Assembly: GCF_963668165.1 (NCBI RefSeq)
Contig: NZ_OY764209.1
Location: 1,922,001 to 1,986,000, forward strand
Reading direction: 5' to 3'
DNA length: 64,000 nt
Source: Marispirochaeta sp.
Lineage (GTDB): Bacteria; Spirochaetota; Spirochaetia; JC444; Marispirochaetaceae
Of the stretch, positions 35,610 through 44,075 are shown piece by piece; position 1 is the stretch's first letter; each line of letters begins with the position of its first letter. The position numbers and the translations under genes are program-made. The notes below the pieces were generated by a model. It made no database searches. It saw nothing but the letters and a program-made list of their open reading frames with translations, and was not told the origin of the DNA.

Positions 35610-36935
35610 ATGAAAAACAACGATATTAAAGAACATGTCGAGCTGATCCGTGAGGTTTTCAGCTATGTGCACCGCTTTGCCGGAGCTACTTTTGTTTTTA
35701 AGGTTGAGTACGAAGTAGCCGAACATCCCCTCTTTCCGGTACTGGTCAAGGACCTTGCCCTGCTCCAGGGAATGGGTATTCGAACGGTTATTATTCCCGG
35801 GGCAACCGGGCGCATCAACGAGGTGCTGCAGCGCTATGGTATCGAGACCGAATCGGTCGGCGGGGTGCGGATTTCCAGCCCCGAAGCGATTCCCTTTATC
35901 AAGATGGCAGCGTTTGATGTTTCCAACCAGGTCATGACTCTGCTTGCTGCCAACGGGGCCAACGCGGTTGTGGGAAACTGGGTCCGGGCCCGCAGTATGG
36001 GGGTTATAAAAGGAATCGATTACGGGTCCACCGGGGTTGTTGAACGCATCGATACTGAGCTGGTGAACAAGATTCTGGATGAAGGCCTGATTCCCATTCT
36101 TCCGTGCATCGGGTGGAACGCCGTGGGAACCCCCTACAATATCTCCTCCAACGAGCTGGCCCGGGTCGCGGCCTCACAGCTGCAGGCGGAAAAGCTCTTT
36201 CTCCTGCTGCCCGAGAAGCGCCTGGACGCTGGAGACTTTACCTTTCCGGAGGGCATCACCTTTAATCCGGAAGGCCGTATCTCCCGGCTGGATATCCACA
36301 CTGCCGAGGAATTTCTCAAGCTCAATGCTTCCAGCAGCGACCCGCGGCTGCAGTACGTAAAGCTGGCCTGCGAAACCTGCCGCAGAGGAGTCCCCCGTGT
36401 CCATATTGTGGATGGAAAGGTGGAAGGGGTCATACTGAAGGAGATCTTCTCCAACCTCGGGGTCGGCACCATGGTTCACGGGAACGATTATGATTCCCTG
36501 CGTCCCATGCGGGTGGAGGATATTACCGATGTACTGCGGATAATGGAACCCTTTGTGGAAAAGGAGATCCTGATCCGCCGTACCGGAGCGGACCTGGAGC
36601 GCAACGTGGGAGACTATGTAGTCTATGAAATGGATGACTCCATTCACGGCTGCGGAGCCCTGCATCGTTACTCCGATGGATCGGGAGAGATCGCCGGCAT
36701 AGCGGTGGATACCCGCTATGACCGCCTGGGTATTGGATTCAAGGTTGTCTCCTACCTGGCGGAAAAGGCCCGGCAGGAGGGCCTTAAGCGGGTTTTTGTG
36801 CTTACCACCCAGACCTCTGACTGGTTTCAGCGCCTGGGCTTTGTAGATGTCGATCTGGACCAGATTCCGCCTGAACGGCGGGAGCGCTATGACCGGCAGC
36901 GGAACTCCCGGATTTATCAGAGGGTACTGGGATGA
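35610..36935 (+). CDS. argA: Amino-acid N-acetyltransferase (N-acetylglutamate synthase), kinase-like + GNAT
   Basis: 441 aa from the ATG at 35610. Residues ~15-285 form an amino-acid-kinase-like domain (VLVKDLALLQGMGIRTVIIPG, SNQVMTLLAANGANAVVGNW, PCIGWNAVGTPYNISSNELA). In this family that domain binds feedback arginine. Residues ~295-441 form a GNAT domain with VRPMRVEDITDVLRIM-like start, IAGIAVDTRYDRLGIGFKVV (acetyl-CoA loop) and VFVLTTQTSDWFQRLGFV. It makes N-acetylglutamate, the first step of arginine synthesis. It overlaps the MCP gene by 4 bp, an unusual partner. No other arg gene is nearby. Confidence 0.9.
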   Translation: MKNNDIKEHVELIREVFSYVHRFAGATFVFKVEYEVAEHPLFPVLVKDLALLQGMGIRTVIIPGATGRINEVLQRYGIETESVGGVRISSPEAIPFIKMAAFDVSNQVMTLLAANGANAVVGNWVRARSMGVIKGIDYGSTGVVERIDTELVNKILDEGLIPILPCIGWNAVGTPYNISSNELARVAASQLQAEKLFLLLPEKRLDAGDFTFPEGITFNPEGRISRLDIHTAEEFLKLNASSSDPRLQYVKLACETCRRGVPRVHIVDGKVEGVILKEIFSNLGVGTMVHGNDYDSLRPMRVEDITDVLRIMEPFVEKEILIRRTGADLERNVGDYVVYEMDDSIHGCGALHRYSDGSGEIAGIAVDTRYDRLGIGFKVVSYLAEKARQEGLKRVFVLTTQTSDWFQRLGFVDVDLDQIPPERRERYDRQRNSRIYQRVLG

Positions 36936-38842
36936 GAGAGAAGTCAGGCATTCTTATACGAGTTTTCCTCTTTAATCTGCTGATTCCGCTTTTGCTTGGG
37001 GGAGTCCTGCGGGAACTCCTAGTTGCTTTCTATAATCCTTATAAAGTGCTGGATCTGCAGGCGAGACTGCTCCTGGGGATTCGTCCTGAAACGTATCTTA
37101 TGGTGCTTGTATTCGGCATCCTTGCGGCCGGCGTTATAACGATTATGCTGCGGCCCTTGCTGCGCTTTCTGGATACCGGCATTCATACCCCTGAGGCACG
37201 CCATGCTGCTCTTCGGATAAACTGGTTTCTGATAAGTGTTCACGCCGTGCTGTGGTTTGTCGGCGTTACGGTCATGTACGCTTTTGTGTTCAAATGGGAG
37301 TCTCCGGGAGGCTATCCCTATGGTGTAGTTCTGGTCAGTGCCGTCTCTATGGGACTTGTTACGGGAATATGGACTGCTTTAACGTTGAACAATGTCCTGT
37401 TTCCTGCGAAAGAACGGCTCCGAATGACCGAGATTGCCGAGGGGGAAATGGACCGCTTCCTTGTGTTAAAGGATTACCTTATTCTCGTCTCTACGGCTTT
37501 TGCCCTTGGGGCCTTCCTGTTCATTGTTTCCGAATTTTATCGCACCGTACCGGAAATCCCGGCGCGGTTTCCTGCTCCTGCATTCAGCTTCCTGGGAATG
37601 GGTATTCTTTTTACTGGTATGGCCCTGCGCATGTTCACCCTTTCCCGGCGTGTCGACCGTTTTCAGCTGCGTACGATCCAGGAACGGCTGGCGGAACTGA
37701 ACGCTGCCGAGGGCGATCTGACCAGAATGATCCCCCTGGTCAATTTTGACGATGTGGGAAGGATCTCGGCAGGGACAAACGCCTTCATCCGCAAACTGAA
37801 CAGCATGATCGGAAAGATCAGGCAGCTGGTTCAGGACCTGTCGTCTTCCGGCGGAGAACTATCCGTCGCGACATCGGAGACCTCGCGGGTTATGAAGAAG
37901 GTCCGGGGTCTTGTGGGGTCACTGAATGGCAGGACCCGCGTTCATGCGGATACCCTTAAGGAAGCCACCGCTTCGGTGCTCCACATCCTGGATAATATAA
38001 AGCGGCTGGATGGTGCTATACAGGAGCAGGCCGCCGGCGTCGAGGAGTCCTCCGCGGCTGTCCGGCAGATGATCGGAACAATCGTTGAAATTACCCGCAG
38101 TTTCGAAAAACTGGAAGAAGATTTTTCTTCCCTGGTCGGGTATGCCGCAGGGGGTAAAGAAAAGATCGAGACCGCGGTTTCCCTGGTCCGGACTGTGACG
38201 CAGCAGGCGGATAAGCTGAACGAAGCGAACACCCTTATATCTTCAATCGCTGAACAGACCAATCTGCTGGCCATGAATGCCGCTATCGAGGCAGCTCATG
38301 CAGGTGAGCATGGAACAGGATTCGCGGTAGTCGCGTCAGAGATTCGCAGCCTGGCTGAGCACTCCGCCAACCATTCCAGAGAGATCCAGGGGCAGCTGAA
38401 GACTACAGTGGAAACCATCAAGTCGGTTGTCTCCTCCGTGGAAGAGACCGAGGCGGCCTTTACCAATGTGCAGGAACTGGTAGAAAGGCTTCACACTGTA
38501 GAGCGCGAGATGCTCTCTTCTCTCGAGCAACAACGTATCGGCGGTGATGAGATCATCGCGACTCTGAACGAGATAAATCAGATAACATCCGGCGTCAGCA
38601 GTTCCGCCGGAGAAATAGCTTCAGATGCCGGTTCGGTGAACCGCCACATGGAAGCCCTCACCGATATCAGCCGGGCCCTTCACGATGCACTGACCGAAGT
38701 CGGTGACGGGACTGACCTGATGGAGGAAGCCATCAGCGGGATGGACGCTGTAAGCGGGGAAAATGTACGGCATATTGCCGGCATTACCAATGAGATCAAA
38801 CGTTTCAGACTGGAAGGGGTGAATGACAAAGGCCATAAGTAG
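36932..38842 (+). CDS. Methyl-accepting chemotaxis protein with polytopic N-terminus
   Basis: 636 aa. Instead of the usual two helices around a periplasmic sensor, residues 1-240 contain about six hydrophobic segments with short loops, so the sensor is probably within the membrane. A HAMP-like linker follows (~245-300), then a signalling domain whose hairpin tip is IAEQTNLLAMNAAIEAAHAG and FAVVASEIRSLAEHS. No C-terminal CheR-tether pentapeptide is visible. It is translationally coupled to argA upstream and overlaps the flavoprotein gene downstream by 20 bp. Confidence 0.9.
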   Translation: MREKSGILIRVFLFNLLIPLLLGGVLRELLVAFYNPYKVLDLQARLLLGIRPETYLMVLVFGILAAGVITIMLRPLLRFLDTGIHTPEARHAALRINWFLISVHAVLWFVGVTVMYAFVFKWESPGGYPYGVVLVSAVSMGLVTGIWTALTLNNVLFPAKERLRMTEIAEGEMDRFLVLKDYLILVSTAFALGAFLFIVSEFYRTVPEIPARFPAPAFSFLGMGILFTGMALRMFTLSRRVDRFQLRTIQERLAELNAAEGDLTRMIPLVNFDDVGRISAGTNAFIRKLNSMIGKIRQLVQDLSSSGGELSVATSETSRVMKKVRGLVGSLNGRTRVHADTLKEATASVLHILDNIKRLDGAIQEQAAGVEESSAAVRQMIGTIVEITRSFEKLEEDFSSLVGYAAGGKEKIETAVSLVRTVTQQADKLNEANTLISSIAEQTNLLAMNAAIEAAHAGEHGTGFAVVASEIRSLAEHSANHSREIQGQLKTTVETIKSVVSSVEETEAAFTNVQELVERLHTVEREMLSSLEQQRIGGDEIIATLNEINQITSGVSSSAGEIASDAGSVNRHMEALTDISRALHDALTEVGDGTDLMEEAISGMDAVSGENVRHIAGITNEIKRFRLEGVNDKGHK

Positions 38843-39893
38843 AGAGCTTTCCAGCAAGGTTGTTCTTATCGGCGCGGGGCCCATCGGAATCGAGGTGGCC
38901 TCAGGCTTAAAGCGGGCGGGTGTTGATTATCTGCAGCTGGAAAAAGGGCCGCCGGCATCAACAATCTACAGCTGGCCCCGGCACGCACGCTTTTTCAGCT
39001 CCCCGGAAAGGGTTGCCATTGCCGGAATCCCCTTCAGCTCGCCGGATCAGGAACAGCCGACCCGGGAGGACTACCTTGCCTACTTGCGGGGAGTGGTTGA
39101 GATTCTGGGGCTGGAGATTCTCAGTTATTACAGGGTGACCGGAATCAGCGGGGAAAAAGGAAGCTTTGTTGTTCAGGCCGAATCTCTTAAGGATACGCTG
39201 TCCATAAGATGTGAAGAAATAATCCTGGCTATCGGAGATATGGGAGAGGTTAACCGCCTTGGAATCCCCGGAGAGGATCTGCCCCATGTGTCACATATCC
39301 TTGAAGACCCTCATCTCTACTTCGGCAGCCGGCTTTTGATTGTGGGGGGCAGGAACTCCGCCCTGGAGGCGGCGTTGCGCTGCTTTCGCTCAGGGGTCCG
39401 GGTCTCTTTAAGTTACCGCCGCAGGGAATTCGACCGGGAACGGGTTAATTCCCGGCTCCATCTGGAGCTGTCAATTCTAACCGGCAAGGGAATCATTCCG
39501 TTCTATCCGGAAACCGTTCCCTCAAAAATTACCGAAGAGGGAGTCGAGCTTGCCGGCAGCGGCGGCGACGGTAAGATTTTTATTCCCTCAGATTTTGTGC
39601 TCCTGGCTACCGGCTATCATGCCGATTTGAGTCTTTTCAAGGACCTGGGGATTCCCATGGACGGAGAGGGTGTGCCGCTCTACAGCAAGGAAACCATGGA
39701 ATGTGCTGTGGAAGGAGTCTTCCTGGCAGGAACGGCGGTTTCCGGGGCCCGGCAGCGGTATAAGGACTTTATCGGCACCAGTCATCACCACGCAGCGCGG
39801 ATTGTAAAGGCCTTAAGCGGAATGGATGTTCCCGTGGGGACCATAGCATCCCGTTGCTACAGTTTCTCTACAGGGGACATCGAGGCGGATTAG
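38823..39893 (+). CDS. YpdA-like FAD/NAD(P)-dependent oxidoreductase
   Basis: 356 aa. FAD-binding Rossmann motif VVLIGAGPIGIEVASGLKRAG (residues ~12-32; quoted as VVLIGAGPIGIEV plus following helix) and NADPH motif LIVGGRNSALEAALR (~176-190), with VLLATGYHAD before the C-terminus. It lacks a CxxC redox pair, as do YpdA (bacillithiol disulfide reductase) proteins, which share the YSWPRHARFFSSPERVAIAG-type segment. The thiol substrate in this organism is unknown. It overlaps the MCP gene by 20 bp. Its TAG stop shares TTAG with the convergent TSUP gene. Confidence 0.83.
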   Translation: MTKAISRELSSKVVLIGAGPIGIEVASGLKRAGVDYLQLEKGPPASTIYSWPRHARFFSSPERVAIAGIPFSSPDQEQPTREDYLAYLRGVVEILGLEILSYYRVTGISGEKGSFVVQAESLKDTLSIRCEEIILAIGDMGEVNRLGIPGEDLPHVSHILEDPHLYFGSRLLIVGGRNSALEAALRCFRSGVRVSLSYRRREFDRERVNSRLHLELSILTGKGIIPFYPETVPSKITEEGVELAGSGGDGKIFIPSDFVLLATGYHADLSLFKDLGIPMDGEGVPLYSKETMECAVEGVFLAGTAVSGARQRYKDFIGTSHHHAARIVKALSGMDVPVGTIASRCYSFSTGDIEAD

Positions 39894-40705
39894 CCCTGGA
39901 TAAAGCGGCGGACAAGAAGGTTGGCGATCGTCGCGGCGACAACAATCAGAAAGATAGTCCTGACAAAACGGGTTCCGTTTTTTACTACCAGGTGTGTTCC
40001 CAGCCATGCCCCGGATAACTGTCCCAGCCCCATAAGTATTCCCAGAAGAAATATGACATTGCCCCCCAGGATGAATACCGACAGGCTTACGATGTTGCTG
40101 GTAAAGTTCATAACCTTGGTCGTGGCGGTTGCCCGCTTCAGGTTCATGCCCAGTAATGTTGCCAGGGCAATGGTCCAGAAGGAACCGGTACCGGGACCGA
40201 AGAAGCCGTCATAGAAACCGGTGGCAAGGCCAAAGATAATATAGAAGCTGAAGACCGGCATCCGGGCCTCCACGTCCAGTTCCCCCATCCGGGGGCTCAG
40301 CAGGGTATAGAGAAAAACACCCAGTAGCAGAACCGGCAGAACCATGTTCAGAAAATCCGCGGGGATCCTCTGGATAGCAGCCGTGCCCAAAGCGGCCCCC
40401 AGGAAGGTAAAGAAAATGCCTGTTTTCAGCGTACGGAACGAGATTAGCCCGCTGTGCCGGTAGCGGAGCGAGGCGGTAAGACTGCCGAAGGAAGCCTGGA
40501 GCTTGTTTGTCCCCAGAGTCATGTGGGGCGGGATTCCGGCGGAAAGAAAAAGGGGCAGGGTAATGATTCCGCCCCCGCCTGCGATGGAATCAACGAAGCC
40601 GGCAAAAAACCCGCCGGCGACTAAGAGAAGGACTTGAAAAACCGTCAGATGATCCACTGGGCTGCTCTCACCGGGATTTAATAAGCGCGGTTCAGGTGCG
40701 CTCAA
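39890..40705 (-). CDS. TSUP (TauE/SafE) family sulfite/sulfonate exporter-like membrane protein
   Basis: 271 aa from a TTG at 40705; a GTG at 40657 with GGTGAG upstream is equally possible and would remove a hydrophilic N-terminus. Eight hydrophobic segments. FFAGFVDSIAGGGGIITLPLF and GTNKLQASFGSL are TSUP hallmarks, repeated in the second half as GFYDGFFGPGTGSF and ATATTKVMNFTSN. Such proteins export sulfite, sulfoacetate or related anions; the cargo is unknown. The 5' end overlaps the small Cys-protein gene, so the two are co-transcribed. Confidence 0.88.
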   Translation of the reverse strand: MSAPEPRLLNPGESSPVDHLTVFQVLLLVAGGFFAGFVDSIAGGGGIITLPLFLSAGIPPHMTLGTNKLQASFGSLTASLRYRHSGLISFRTLKTGIFFTFLGAALGTAAIQRIPADFLNMVLPVLLLGVFLYTLLSPRMGELDVEARMPVFSFYIIFGLATGFYDGFFGPGTGSFWTIALATLLGMNLKRATATTKVMNFTSNIVSLSVFILGGNVIFLLGILMGLGQLSGAWLGTHLVVKNGTRFVRTIFLIVVAATIANLLVRRFIQG

Positions 40706-41009
40706 TCGTAAAGATCGTGTTCTTCGGCAATGCGAGTCCCGCAGCAGCCTCGACTGCCTTTATGATGGCTGCCGGTACAGGGCAGGCCGCGTGTTTAAAG
40801 TGTTCTGCCGCGGCCTGGTAAACCGGCGAGTCCTGAAACCCGGTGAAACATACCTGAAATGCGTCAAGCTCTCCCAGGGATTCTCCCAGAGCACGGATAC
40901 TCGGGCATTGGGAGTCAATCGTGATTTTTACCAGGCGGCCGTCTTCGGAAGAGGCTTGTATTGTTGTTCGTAATCCGCATATACCGGGATCTACTTCCAC
41001 ACGTATCAT
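40692..41009 (-). CDS. Small cysteine-containing protein, unknown function
   Basis: 105 aa from the ATG at 41009 with GGAG just upstream. It reads as an alpha/beta domain with conserved-looking cysteines in DPGICGLRTTIQ, DSQCPSIRAL, AFQVCFTGF and HAACPVPAAIIKAVE. The pattern recalls small bacterial domains predicted to bind Fe-S clusters or metal, but I cannot name it with certainty. It precedes the TSUP exporter with overlap and follows the HDOD gene by 40 bp, so all three may form one transcript. Confidence 0.7.
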   Translation of the reverse strand: MIRVEVDPGICGLRTTIQASSEDGRLVKITIDSQCPSIRALGESLGELDAFQVCFTGFQDSPVYQAAAEHFKHAACPVPAAIIKAVEAAAGLALPKNTIFTIERT

Positions 41010-41049
41010 GGACTCCAGTTTATATAGAAGAGGCCCCGTCGACAATGGA

Positions 41050-42531
41050 TCAATTCTGCGATTCCGCTATCCGTTTGAACTGTTTTTTAAGGTCCAGCAG
41101 CAAAGCCTGCAGGGTATCCGTATTGTGCAGGGAGAAACGGTTCATTACCTCAGGAGAAAGGTGGTCCGGCACGGCGCGGCCACGGTCCCAATCATCAAGG
41201 AAATTGGCAAGGTAGACGGTTTGTACAAGTTCTTTGTATTTTTCCCGACAGGCATCCGGAGTGTGGTGGTGCCGGATGGTCTCGGTGATTGCCTCGGGAT
41301 ACTCCCAGCGTTCAGCCATAAGGGCACCCACCTCTGCATGATGGGTGCCAATTACAAACAGCTCGAACTCCTCCGGGGGTATATTCTTTTCCACGCTGAA
41401 ACGCCGCAGTTTGTCAAAGAGGTCGGGGCTTAAAAAATCGACAAGAACCCTTCCCAGATCGTGAAGCAGGCTGGATGAATAGACCACTTCGTATATTTTA
41501 CGCAATGAATATCGGCGGGCTATTACGGATGCATAAACCGCCACTCTGTAGCAATGGTTCCAGAGTTTCTGCATTTCTCCGTAGCGGTCCACCATCAGCT
41601 TGACTGTTCCGCAGGCGGTAATCATATCGCGGATTCCCTTAAGCCCCATCAGCGAAACCGCTTCGGAGATGGTTTTAACCCGGCGGTGTATGCCGAAGGC
41701 GGCGGAGTTAACCATTCGTAATATTTCAGCTGCCAGGCCCGGGTCCATGCTGATGGTTCTCTCAATCCTGCCAAAATCTACCTCCGGGTCGGCTATCAGG
41801 CGCTGCAGGGCCTGGATGTGCTCAGGGAATTGAGGAATCCGCTCCAGCTCCTCGCTGATGCGCCCGGTAAGGTCGGAAAGCCGCTGGATTACAAGGTCAT
41901 GCCGGGGAATACGTACCCTGGCCATGGTGGTCCCGTTGACTCCCTGTATGGAAAAAGCATTATGGTCAAGGCCGATTTTCCGCAGCATCAGTACCAGCAT
42001 GACAATCCCCAGCCCCGCGCCCTCACTGGAATCCAGTACCGTCTGGAAGGCCTCCTCGACGCTTGTAAAACTCTGGGAGCGGGAGAGCCGGTCATTGATC
42101 CGTGCCTCCTCTGCAGAGGAAATATGCACATTATTGGTGATGGTTATATAAAAATGGGTCTCATCAACCTCAAAGGTGGTCCTGACATAGAGTCCCGACT
42201 CCTTTAAAAGGTTCTCGTATTCGCTGATTTTTGAATAGACTTCATCCTTGAACTTCTGCATCCCCTGCTGGTAGTGGTCCGGGTTGTTCAGATCCAGATT
42301 ATTCTGCTTGAAGTAAACCCTTTTAAGATTTGCCTTTTTCGCGTTTTCTACCAACTCCCGGACGGCGTAGAAGAACTGAAAGTAATACTTTTGCAGCTTG
42401 ATTTTTCGAAGGTACAGTTCAAGAATTTTCCCGATCCCCGCGATCGATGATGAAGGAACCTTGTACGCGGTAAGATCAACGGGTTCGTATTTTTCAATAG
42501 ATTCGATTACTCTTCGGATATCCAGGGCCAT
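41050..42531 (-). CDS. GHKL-ATPase-like/HDOD fusion protein
   Basis: 493 aa. Residues ~40-215 resemble a histidine-kinase-type ATP-binding domain: FYAVRELVENAKKANLK fits an N box, and SSEGAGLGIVMLVLMLRKIG fits a G2-type lid. There is no dimerisation His region. Residues ~225-430 form an HDOD domain (IPQFPEHIQALQRLIADPEV, MVNSAAFGIHRRVKTISEAV, LLHDLGRVL, THHAEVGALMAERW). HDOD proteins are signalling scaffolds without proven catalysis. The combination suggests ATP- or partner-gated output. A TATACT -10 box lies 18 nt upstream of the start. Confidence 0.82.
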   Translation of the reverse strand: MALDIRRVIESIEKYEPVDLTAYKVPSSSIAGIGKILELYLRKIKLQKYYFQFFYAVRELVENAKKANLKRVYFKQNNLDLNNPDHYQQGMQKFKDEVYSKISEYENLLKESGLYVRTTFEVDETHFYITITNNVHISSAEEARINDRLSRSQSFTSVEEAFQTVLDSSEGAGLGIVMLVLMLRKIGLDHNAFSIQGVNGTTMARVRIPRHDLVIQRLSDLTGRISEELERIPQFPEHIQALQRLIADPEVDFGRIERTISMDPGLAAEILRMVNSAAFGIHRRVKTISEAVSLMGLKGIRDMITACGTVKLMVDRYGEMQKLWNHCYRVAVYASVIARRYSLRKIYEVVYSSSLLHDLGRVLVDFLSPDLFDKLRRFSVEKNIPPEEFELFVIGTHHAEVGALMAERWEYPEAITETIRHHHTPDACREKYKELVQTVYLANFLDDWDRGRAVPDHLSPEVMNRFSLHNTDTLQALLLDLKKQFKRIAESQN

Positions 42532-42638
42532 GGTTTCTACCGATTAAGAGTATATCACAGCGGAAAACCAGGTAAAGGAAAAATCTTTATTTGTTCCTCG
42601 CCTTCGCCTATACTGAGAACCGGAGCCGTTTTATCGTA

Positions 42639-43517
42639 ATGGATATATATGAGATGCGATTTTTCCTCGCCGCAGCCGAGACCCTCCACTTTGGCAGGGC
42701 AAGTCAGATGTGCAATATAAGTCCCTCCGCCTTAAGCAGGGGGATTCAGCGTATAGAAGAGGAGATAGGCGAAGTTCTTTTTCTCCGGGACCGCAGGGGG
42801 GTGCAGCTGACGGAAGCCGGCCGGCGCTTTCGTGAATATGCCCGTAATTCGATTGAAGGTCTGGAGGAGCTGAAACGGAGCATCAACTCCTCTGAACTGA
42901 CCGGAGAAATCCGTCTCTACTGCTCCGTAACCGCCTGTTACTCCGTGCTGCCCTCGATTCTGTCCCGTTTCAGGGAGGCCTATCCGGGAATAAGCATCAA
43001 GCTGCACACCGGGGCGGCCGCTGATGCAGTGGAGACCGTCAATTCCGGGGACGTCGACCTGGCGGTTATTGCCAGACCCGACACTCCGCCTCCGGGACTC
43101 CTGTTTCAGGAACTGACCACTACTCCCCTGGTCTTTGTTGCTCCCCGGCAGGAATGGCACTATGCCGCATCCCTGGAAAAGGAGCCTGTCCCCTGGTCCG
43201 AGATTCCCATGATTTTCCCGGAGCGTGGGCTTATGCGGAAACGGGTTCTACGCTGGTTTCGGGAGAGGGGCGAGACTCCGAAGGTCTACGCCGAGGTGGC
43301 AGGAAACGAAGCGATACTGGCCCTGGTTTCACTCAACTGCGGTGTAGGGATTGTTCCCCGGCTTGTGGTGGAAAAGAGCCCTGTTGCGCGCAAGATTAGG
43401 GTTCTGAAGGTCCTGCCTCCCCTGGAACCCTATTCCGTCGGAATGTGTGTTAAAAAAGGCGCACTGCAATCACCGACCTTGAGTGCTTTCTGGAGCCTCG
43501 GCAGAACAAAGGAATAA
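42639..43517 (+). CDS. LysR family transcriptional regulator (IlvY-like)
   Basis: 292 aa from the ATG at 42639. N-terminal helix-turn-helix: MRFFLAAAETLHFGRASQMCNIS, SALSRGIQRIEEEIGEVLF (separate pieces). The effector domain (~95-290) follows, with GEIRLYCSVTACYSVLPSIL, DLAVIARPDT and NCGVGIVPRLVVE. The whole matches the IlvY-type layout, whose E. coli member senses acetohydroxybutyrate. No ilvC is adjacent, so its regulon is unknown here. A TATACT box at 42609-42614 is a plausible -10. It is followed 13 bp later by the decayed hydroxylase gene. Confidence 0.85.
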   Translation: MDIYEMRFFLAAAETLHFGRASQMCNISPSALSRGIQRIEEEIGEVLFLRDRRGVQLTEAGRRFREYARNSIEGLEELKRSINSSELTGEIRLYCSVTACYSVLPSILSRFREAYPGISIKLHTGAAADAVETVNSGDVDLAVIARPDTPPPGLLFQELTTTPLVFVAPRQEWHYAASLEKEPVPWSEIPMIFPERGLMRKRVLRWFRERGETPKVYAEVAGNEAILALVSLNCGVGIVPRLVVEKSPVARKIRVLKVLPPLEPYSVGMCVKKGALQSPTLSAFWSLGRTKE

Positions 43518-43530
43518 AGAGGTAGAACAT

Positions 43531-43884
43531 ATGATTGTACAATGGAGTGCTTACATTCTGACTTCTCTGGCTTCCGCGATTTTTTTCGAATTCGTAGCCT
43601 GGTTCATGCACAAATACGTAATGCACGGTTTCGGCTGGTTTCTTCATGAAGATCACCACAGGCCGCGGCACAAGCTGCAGAAAAATGATGCCTACGCGCT
43701 GTTCTTTTCACGATATCATGTTTCACAGGCGGATCAAGCGGCTGCGAAAAACCCGTACATGAAGCGGATAATCAACGCCCACAGGACGCATCACTCAACG
43801 GCCACCAAAGAGGGGGCGGTATCCTTCAGTTTTTTGTACGCGCCGAAAAAATACGCAGCCGACAGGGATACCAGAAGAGGGTAA
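43531..43884 (+). pseudogene. Decayed CrtZ-type (beta-carotene/fatty-acid) hydroxylase
   Basis: An open frame of 117 codons with GAGG before the ATG. Its N-terminus has a helix then HKYVMHGFGWFLHEDHH, and its C-terminus has INAHRTHHSTATKEGAVSFS, both His boxes of the CrtZ family. The middle is wrong: after DAYALFF the frame reads FSRYHVSQADQAAAK. A neighbouring frame over the same bases (about 43710-43750) reads DIMFHRRIKRLRK, the missing third motif. Thus roughly 40-50 residues (two helices) are deleted and two compensating frameshifts flank the rest. An intact-looking ORF is produced, but probably no enzyme. Confidence 0.75.
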
Positions 43885-43898
43885 TATACATAAAAAAT

Positions 43899-43928
43899 GC
43901 CGGTCCCCCGCAATCGCGGGTCACCGGC
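43899..43928. terminator. Hairpin terminator, possibly bidirectional
   Basis: GCCGGT (43899-43904) pairs with ACCGGC (43923-43928), and inside CCCGC pairs with GCGGG around the loop AATC. AAAAAA precedes and TTTA follows, so it could stop transcripts from either side. Confidence 0.6.
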
Positions 43929-43937
43929 TTTATATGT

Positions 43938-43994
43938 TTATGCCGGCAATTGGCCGGCTTTGCCTGTGTTGGGGTTGGTCCGGTTCCTTTTCAT
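43938..43994 (-). CDS. Possible 18-residue peptide with a strong Shine-Dalgarno
   Basis: Minus strand: GAGGAGGT lies 5 nt before an ATG at 43994. The 18 codons (MKRNRTNPNTGKAGQLPA, basic) end in TAA at 43938. The ribosome site is stronger than that of most genes here. It lies downstream of the FAH-family gene and just before the terminator. It could be a real small protein, the trace of a lost gene's start, or chance. Confidence 0.35.
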   Translation of the reverse strand: MKRNRTNPNTGKAGQLPA

Positions 43995-44046
43995 GGAACA
44001 CCTCCTCGTCCAACAGGATTCTTAAGGTCAGTGTAGCAAGCCAGGG

Positions 44047-44064
44047 CCTGCTTGATCAAGCAGG
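44047..44064. repeat. 18-bp perfect palindrome downstream of FAH-family gene
   Basis: CCTGCTTGATCAAGCAGG is perfectly self-complementary and starts 11 bp beyond the FAH-family stop. With no T-run it may be an mRNA 3'-end stem or a protein-binding dyad. Confidence 0.5.
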
Positions 44065-44075
44065 GTTGAGGAGAA

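Noticed and set aside
42591..42614. TTGTTC...TATACT as LysR promoter
   Set aside because: The spacer is only 12 nt, too short for a -35/-10 pair; only the TATACT box is kept as plausible.
44047..44064. tRNA or riboswitch in the 43.9-44.1 kb gap
   Set aside because: The palindromes fold into simple stems only; no cloverleaf, anticodon arm or riboswitch core was found here or elsewhere in the window.
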